Shown one piece after another: positions 59,536 through 64,000 of a DNA stretch of 64,000 nt (within the stretch, counting starts at the first letter, position 1; each line of letters begins with the position of its first letter). Where the stretch lies: assembly GCA_947169115.1 (NCBI GenBank), contig CAMVOK010000001.1:62001-126000 (forward strand), written 5' to 3'. The DNA is from an uncultured Prevotellaceae bacterium. GTDB lineage: Bacteria; Bacteroidota; Bacteroidia; Bacteroidales; Bacteroidaceae. The notes below the pieces were generated by a model that ran no database searches, had not been told where the DNA came from, and saw only the letters and a list, made by a program, of their open reading frames with translations. The position numbers were made by a program, and so were the translations under genes.

Positions 59536-62529
59536 TTATTTGACGAGGACTTTTCGCCCGTTAATGATGTACAGGCCCTTCTTGAGTGAAGATTGGGAGG
59601 TGGAGAGCGGAGTGAGAATGCGTCTGCCGCTTAGGTCATACACCGCACCATCCCCATCCTGGGTGTTGAGATTTGCATCCTGGATTGACTCCACGCCTGT
59701 CACCTGGTCGATGGTGTAGTTGCCATAGAAGTACAGGCGGAAGTTGTCGAAGCAGGTCCAATAGGAGTCGTTGGAGGTGGTACCCTTGATGCCGAGTTTC
59801 AGGGTTGCCTGAATCGTGTTTGTGGCAAACACGCTATTCTCGTACCATCCGGCGGCGAACCACTTGCTGGCAGCCAACATGTTGTTGGGAACGTACTTGC
59901 CGCCGGAGTTGCTTGTAGAACCACCCAGACTTCGGTTCTGTGCATCGGCCCAGATGTCCTTCACCTTCTGGGTCTTAGTCTTTAGGTAGATGGTCGTGTT
60001 CACCTTGCTCGTACCGGCATTGTAGGCGGTGTATGTCTCGCTGGCCGAACCCGCACGCTGATAAGCCTGCACCTTCAGTTCGTAGGTTCCGATGGGCAGT
60101 TTTACGGGAGTGGTCTGGTTGAAGTCGAAGGTGGTTTGGAAGAATTCGCAACATGAGTAACTGTTTGTCGTCGTGGTGCTCCATCCGCTACAATCGGTGT
60201 CCAGCCCTGGATTCGTGAGCAGGAAGGTGAGGTCGAAAGGCTTGTCCATGCTCTGGGGCTTTACGTTGCCGAGGAAGCTCACCAGTGCACTCTCCAACTG
60301 GCTGATGGCATCCGTTACTTCGTTGATGGTGGTGTAGCCGGTCTTGGCATCCTTGATGCCGTCAACAACTATAGTCAGGGTTCCGTCCACTTCGCTGAGG
60401 TCTGTTGTTTCTTCCTTCCCAATGTGTGGCACGTTGGCTATGGCCTCTGTGCTGGCAATCAGCTTGTCCAGCTCGGTCATGGCTACCTTTATGGTTTCCT
60501 GATTGTAGGTTTGCAACTGGTCTTCTGTCAGGAAGAGCCAATGCTGGCCAGTGGCGGAGTTGGAGAAGTCCAGTGCCTTGGAGGCAGGAGCGTTCGTTCC
60601 GCTCTGCAGGGTGTTTGCTCCCTTGTTATAGGTTATCCAGAATCCCGTACCCGTGTAGTCGCCGATGGTTGTAGCCACTCGGGCAGGGAAGAGGTGGAAC
60701 TTATCCGCACTTGTCGGAGAGCCAGTTCTCTTCACACCCTTGAAACCGCTGTTGTACGTCATATAACGGTCCATGCCCACATTGTAGAACATGTAGTAGC
60801 TGGTCTTGGGGTCGTAGGTGATGCGCCAGGCAAAGTTGTCGCTCTTCTCGGCGTTGTAGGCTTCCATGCGCAGGGCTCCCGCTGAGGTCATGGTCAGGAA
60901 CTTGGTGTTGTCGGTCTCTTCGCTGGTGAGATAATACTTCGTCTCGTCGTCCTGCTGGAACACGTAGGCCGGTGTGGCGAAGCCGACATTCGAGGAACAT
61001 ATAAGTCCGTCCTGATGCAAGGCGTGGGTAGTAAAGACGTTACCAAAGTAGAGGATGGTGCTTTCGGGGTTGTAGGAATCCTCCTGGGCACCGTTGATAC
61101 CGTAGGGCCACATGTGGGTGCCGTCGCCCGTGAGGGTAGCCGTCTGGTCGTTCTCCAGGAACTTGACAATCTGGTTAGCACGCGGCCCCAGCCACAAGCC
61201 ACGACTGGTTTCTGCCCGCAGGTTAGAGTTGTTGTACCATTCGTTTGTGGTACCCACGCCCACTCCGTGGTTCGTTTCGTGCAGGATGGTTCCCGTCTGC
61301 TGATAGGGCGTGTTCTGGCTTACGCGCATCCAGCCGCCATACGAGCAGTCGGCCGTTCCACCTCCGGCACCCGAGCCCGGCGAGTAGTGCACGCTCAGGT
61401 TGAAGCCACGAATGTTAGCCAGATTATCGTATAACCATTGCACCTCGTTCACGGCAGAGGCAATGCGGTAGTTCGTCTGCTCGTCTCCGGCATTGTCGTA
61501 CCATGTGGTTACGTTGCCCTTTGGCAGGGTGGCAATCTTCACCACATCGCCGTATGCTACCTGCCAGCCGGCGGTGATGGCGTAGGCACGCACATAATAG
61601 ATGGTGGCGGGTTGCATGTGCTCCATGCAATAGATGTTGCCGTTGTTAGAGAAGTAGCGGATAGAACGGTTGTCGAAGATGGTTGGTTCGGGCTCTGTGC
61701 TCCAACAGAATCCACGTTCCTTGCTGGTACCCTTCACGGTCATTCTGCCCAGGGCGATGGTGACACCCGTCGGGACGAAAGGTTCGGTTGTGACGGTGGG
61801 TACGGTACCTGTGGCATTGGATATGCGATACGTCAGGATGGCACGGCTCAGGGTGTTGGCCATGGCCTGATATTCTTCTCCCGTATATAGGGGCTTGTCG
61901 GCCAGCATGGTCTTGGCATCGTCTATGGCCGTCTGTAGTTGTGTTCCCGTCACTCCGTCACCCACTACGGCCTCGGCTTCGGTGATGAGTTTCTGGATTT
62001 CCTGATTGGCATTCTCCCCCAGCAGACCGTTTGAATAGAGGCGGAAGTTATCGATGCACACCCAGTTGCCCGTGCAATTCTTGGTCTTCAGACCAATTTC
62101 GGCGGTGCCTTGCAGAACGGTGAAGGTTACGCTATAGTCGGCATTTGCGCTTATCTCCACCTCTTCGCTTCCGGCATAGATGAAGGCTCCCGTCTGCTGG
62201 GCATCCTTGCCCTGCTGGATGTTCTGTGCCGTAACCGTCAGGGTGTATGTGCCCACGGGCAGACCCGTTAAGGTCTGTTTCATGCTTGTTGCGCTGCCCA
62301 CCTTCGAGCCCTTGCTTACCCATTTTTCCATGAACACCATGCCGTCTTGTCCCTCGTAGTTCTTTGAGGTGTTGAACGTCATGCCCGCATTTTCCCAGCC
62401 GGCAAATCGGGCTTCGAATCCAGGATTGTCGATGTACTTGCTGGTGACATCGGTTTGAGCCAGACACGTTGAAAGTTGGAAGTTGAAAGTTGAAACGATG
62501 GCAATTGCCGTCAATACGATACGCTTCAT
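59536..62529 (-). CDS. Secreted multidomain protein with HExxH metallopeptidase-like centre
   Basis: The 997-residue protein has a signal peptide (MKRIVLTAIAIVSTF...CLAQ). It then has a carbohydrate-binding-like jelly-roll module (about 30-170, 'NPGFEARFAGWENAG' to 'CIDNFRLYSNG'), a helical segment, a fibronectin-like stretch (about 240-330) and a central domain with 'GTILHETNHGVGVGTTNEWYN' split around HETNH near residue 414. A trefoil-like lectin module follows (about 515-680), then another helical segment, a second jelly roll (about 785-935, ending 'CFDNFRLYFYG'), and the tail 'YDLSGRRI...KGLYIINGRKVLVK'. The HExxH and a downstream glutamate (NEW) suggest a zinc peptidase, but the family is not recognised. 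It probably acts on glycoproteins outside the cell. Confidence 0.8.
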   Translation of the reverse strand: MKRIVLTAIAIVSTFNFQLSTCLAQTDVTSKYIDNPGFEARFAGWENAGMTFNTSKNYEGQDGMVFMEKWVSKGSKVGSATSMKQTLTGLPVGTYTLTVTAQNIQQGKDAQQTGAFIYAGSEEVEISANADYSVTFTVLQGTAEIGLKTKNCTGNWVCIDNFRLYSNGLLGENANQEIQKLITEAEAVVGDGVTGTQLQTAIDDAKTMLADKPLYTGEEYQAMANTLSRAILTYRISNATGTVPTVTTEPFVPTGVTIALGRMTVKGTSKERGFCWSTEPEPTIFDNRSIRYFSNNGNIYCMEHMQPATIYYVRAYAITAGWQVAYGDVVKIATLPKGNVTTWYDNAGDEQTNYRIASAVNEVQWLYDNLANIRGFNLSVHYSPGSGAGGGTADCSYGGWMRVSQNTPYQQTGTILHETNHGVGVGTTNEWYNNSNLRAETSRGLWLGPRANQIVKFLENDQTATLTGDGTHMWPYGINGAQEDSYNPESTILYFGNVFTTHALHQDGLICSSNVGFATPAYVFQQDDETKYYLTSEETDNTKFLTMTSAGALRMEAYNAEKSDNFAWRITYDPKTSYYMFYNVGMDRYMTYNSGFKGVKRTGSPTSADKFHLFPARVATTIGDYTGTGFWITYNKGANTLQSGTNAPASKALDFSNSATGQHWLFLTEDQLQTYNQETIKVAMTELDKLIASTEAIANVPHIGKEETTDLSEVDGTLTIVVDGIKDAKTGYTTINEVTDAISQLESALVSFLGNVKPQSMDKPFDLTFLLTNPGLDTDCSGWSTTTTNSYSCCEFFQTTFDFNQTTPVKLPIGTYELKVQAYQRAGSASETYTAYNAGTSKVNTTIYLKTKTQKVKDIWADAQNRSLGGSTSNSGGKYVPNNMLAASKWFAAGWYENSVFATNTIQATLKLGIKGTTSNDSYWTCFDNFRLYFYGNYTIDQVTGVESIQDANLNTQDGDGAVYDLSGRRILTPLSTSQSSLKKGLYIINGRKVLVK

Positions 62530-62560
62530 GGCTAAATTCTTAATTCTTATTTCTTAATTC

Positions 62561-63259
62561 TTAATCTTTAATCAATCGTATAAACTCTTCCATGCCCTCG
62601 CTTGCCCCCTTCATGATGTGGTTCAGGCGGTGGGTAGAGTTCCACTGTACGGGTTTGGGGTCGATGAGGTAGATGGGGCAGTCCTCGGGCACATAGTGTA
62701 TGAGCCCTGCGGCCGGATAGACGTTGAGGCTGGTGCCGATGATAAGGTAGATGTCGGCCTTCGAGGAGAGCTCTGCGGCCCGTTCGATGTTGGGCACGGC
62801 CTCGCCGAACCACACGATGAAGGGGCGGAGCTGACTGCCGTCCTTGGCCAGGTCTCCCATCTTCACCTCCAGATGGTCGGGAGGGAGCGTCTCTATGTAG
62901 CGGGGATTGTTGGGGTCTCGGCTACTGCATACCTTCATCAGTTCGCCATGCAGGTGGCACACCTTTGTGGAGCCCGCCCTTTCGTGCAGGTTGTCCACGT
63001 TCTGGGTGATTATCTCTACGTTGAATTGACTTTCCAGGCTTGCCAGCAGCTCATGTCCCCGACAGGGTTTCACCTGTTGCAGTTCCCTTCGGCGGATGTT
63101 ATAGAACTCCGTCACCAGTTTCTGGTCGCGAGCCCACCCTTCGGGCGTAGCCACATCCTCCACGTTATAGGTATCCCACAACCCTCCGCTATCGCGGAAC
63201 GTGCTGATTCCACTCTCGGCACTCATGCCGGCACCGGTCAAAACCACGAGATTCTTCAT
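62561..63259 (-). CDS. cobB: NAD-dependent protein deacylase, Sir2 family (zinc-less type)
   Basis: From ATG 63259 the 232-residue sirtuin has 'VVLTGAGMSAESGISTFRD' (residues 5-23), 'ITQNVDNLHERAGS', and the catalytic histidine in 'VCHLHGELMKV', then 'RPFIVWFGEAVP' and 'IIGTSLNVYPAAGLI'. The usual two CxxC zinc pairs are missing: only 'KVCSSRDPN' follows the histidine. I recall the same in other Bacteroidales sirtuins. It removes acyl groups from lysines using NAD. A longer ORF start (63502) reads through repeats and the promoter and is rejected. Confidence 0.92.
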   Translation of the reverse strand: MKNLVVLTGAGMSAESGISTFRDSGGLWDTYNVEDVATPEGWARDQKLVTEFYNIRRRELQQVKPCRGHELLASLESQFNVEIITQNVDNLHERAGSTKVCHLHGELMKVCSSRDPNNPRYIETLPPDHLEVKMGDLAKDGSQLRPFIVWFGEAVPNIERAAELSSKADIYLIIGTSLNVYPAAGLIHYVPEDCPIYLIDPKPVQWNSTHRLNHIMKGASEGMEEFIRLIKD

Positions 63260-63279
63260 AAAAAAGCCTTTAACACCTG

Positions 63280-63287
63280 CAAATATA
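63280..63287 (-). promoter_or_regulatory. -7 box of the sirtuin gene
   Basis: On the minus strand TATATTTG fits TAnnTTTG and ends 20 bases before the ATG at 63259. It supports that start. No clear -33 was found. Confidence 0.6.
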
Positions 63288-63302
63288 ACGAAAAAAAACG
63301 AA

Positions 63303-63650
63303 ATCCCCTTCCTTTTTGCCATAAATGTGACGAACTCGGGGCTCGGAAGTTTAGAGGTTTCTCCCTTCTCTCTTCTCACTTTTAATTTCATTAAGGTTTC
63401 CTCCTCCCCAAGGAGGGCGTTTTGATGGGGATTCCCCTCCTTTTTGAAAGGAGGGGGCAGGGGTGGTTTAGACAGCCATAAAATAAAGAATTGGAGCATC
63501 ATACTTTCCCCCTTGACGCTACCACCCCTGCCTTTGTCACCGTCGCTATGCTCCCCAATTGCTCAAACACATAACTCGCAATTGCCTCCCCGGAGGAGGG
63601 GAGCAGAGGGCTTTCCCCCTCCCTTTAGGGAGGGCTGGGGTAGCCCCCCC
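63303..63650. repeat. Repeat-rich spacer with two or more palindromic element copies
   Basis: No gene. It contains element-like palindromes: CCTCCT cccc AAGGAGG near 63400-63417; CCCCTCCTTT/AAAGGAGGGG at 63434-63456 with tail CAGGGGTGG; a CTCCCCGGAGGAGGGG block near 63586-63602; and CCCTCCCT tt AGGGAGGG at 63617-63634 with tail CTGGGGTAG. These match the family found in and around cvpA, suf and rnhB. Confidence 0.75.
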
Positions 63651-64000
63651 TTACACCACCGTCAGATACACCGCTTCGTCCCTGTCCTTGGCCTCAACGA
63701 TGAGTTGCTTCACGCGCTGGAGGCAGATGCGGCTGTCCAGCAGTTCGCCCACACGGCGGTTCTCGCCAACGAGGATGCAGCCCTCTGTGTCGTGGGTGGT
63801 GTTGCCCGCGTGTATGCGGATGCCCTGCCACTGGCGGTTGAAGTCGGGGCCACCCAAGAGTATGGGCAACCATTGTTTGAACTTCGGACTCCACGAGATG
63901 ACCACGGCGTAGCGGCCTTCGGGAATGGCCGACCGCCCCTTTATCTTTCTCTGTCCGTGGGCGTAGTCGCGCCATGTGGGTTCCAGGGTGTCGCAGATGA
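63651..64000 (-). CDS. DUF5675-like protein, 5' end beyond the window
   Basis: The frame is open to the right edge, so the start is not seen. Visible sequence includes 'CDTLEPTWRDY', 'SAIPEGRYAVVISWSPKFKQ' and 'IRIHAGNTTHDTEGCILVGE', a pattern I associate with DUF5675. That family is found with phage-like and tail-associated loci in Bacteroidales. The HxGN...TEGC residues suggest a possible metal or catalytic site, as in L,D-type or lysozyme-like enzymes, but no activity is known to me. The end lies next to a palindromic repeat. Confidence 0.7.
   Translation of the reverse strand, partial: ICDTLEPTWRDYAHGQRKIKGRSAIPEGRYAVVISWSPKFKQWLPILLGGPDFNRQWQGIRIHAGNTTHDTEGCILVGENRRVGELLDSRICLQRVKQLIVEAKDRDEAVYLTVV

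Noticed and set aside
63260-63502. Extended N-terminus of the sirtuin
   Set aside because: The extension translates repeats and the promoter; sirtuin homology begins at the ATG at 63259.

Overview
The window looks like a chromosome segment from a Bacteroidales bacterium, most likely Prevotella or a close relative. The reasons are the purH-mreBCD-mrdA-rodA gene order, a gldH-ricT-holB cluster, Bacteroidetes-type promoters (TTG, about 19-20 bases, then TAnnTTTG), very weak Shine-Dalgarno signals, and secreted proteins ending in a short tail of the form YDLxGRR...KGIYIVxGKKVxIK. The species assignment is inference.

Region by region. 1-6803: the end of a small MNT-type nucleotidyltransferase, a 2058-residue secreted repeat protein, a 64-residue peptide and a long perfect hairpin. 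6804-7535: gene-free, repeat-rich DNA. 7566-14146: a stand-alone IMP cyclohydrolase (the purH N-terminal domain only) followed by the rod-shape/elongation operon mreB, mreC, mreD, mrdA, rodA. 14254-18031, minus strand: metF, holB, ricT, gldH. 18529-41078, plus strand and visibly more A+T-rich: a 21-gene surface-polysaccharide locus, ending at a tRNA-Asn. 41317-44087: a PfkB kinase, an S41 protease and a 43-residue membrane peptide. 44266-55571: rimP-nusA-infB-cvpA, then sufB, a methyltransferase-like gene, sufC, sufD, sufS. 55710-57242: rnhB and queC, with a probable small RNA between them on the minus strand. 57331-64000, minus strand: a Fur-family regulator, a uridine-kinase-like protein, a 997-residue secreted protein with an HExxH site, a sirtuin, and a DUF5675-like gene that runs off the window.

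The polysaccharide locus contains UDP-ManNAc/ManNAcA synthesis (wecB, wecC) with a WecG/TagA-family transferase, a flippase, a probable polymerase, four GT-A-type transferases, an acyltransferase, a pyruvyl transferase and a sugar deacetylase. Its most distinctive part is two self-contained CDP-donor enzymes: a LicC-like cytidylyltransferase fused to a PLP enzyme, and a TagD-like cytidylyltransferase fused to a Gfo/Idh oxidoreductase. They sit with three LicD-family phosphotransferases and one TagB/TagF-like transferase. This points to a polymer decorated with amino-alcohol phosphate and/or polyol phosphate made inside the locus, because no choline uptake or choline kinase genes are present.

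The most unusual structural observation is a family of short G/C-rich palindromic repeats between about 49.0 and 63.65 kb. At cvpA, sufD and sufS two copies in opposite orientation bracket the start codon, with the inner copy translated in frame. The sufD and sufS N-terminal extensions are recognisably the same sequence. Another copy interrupts rnhB in frame. The elements appear to have replaced native gene starts. Separately, 9-base tandem repeats occur at several gene ends in the first 18 kb.
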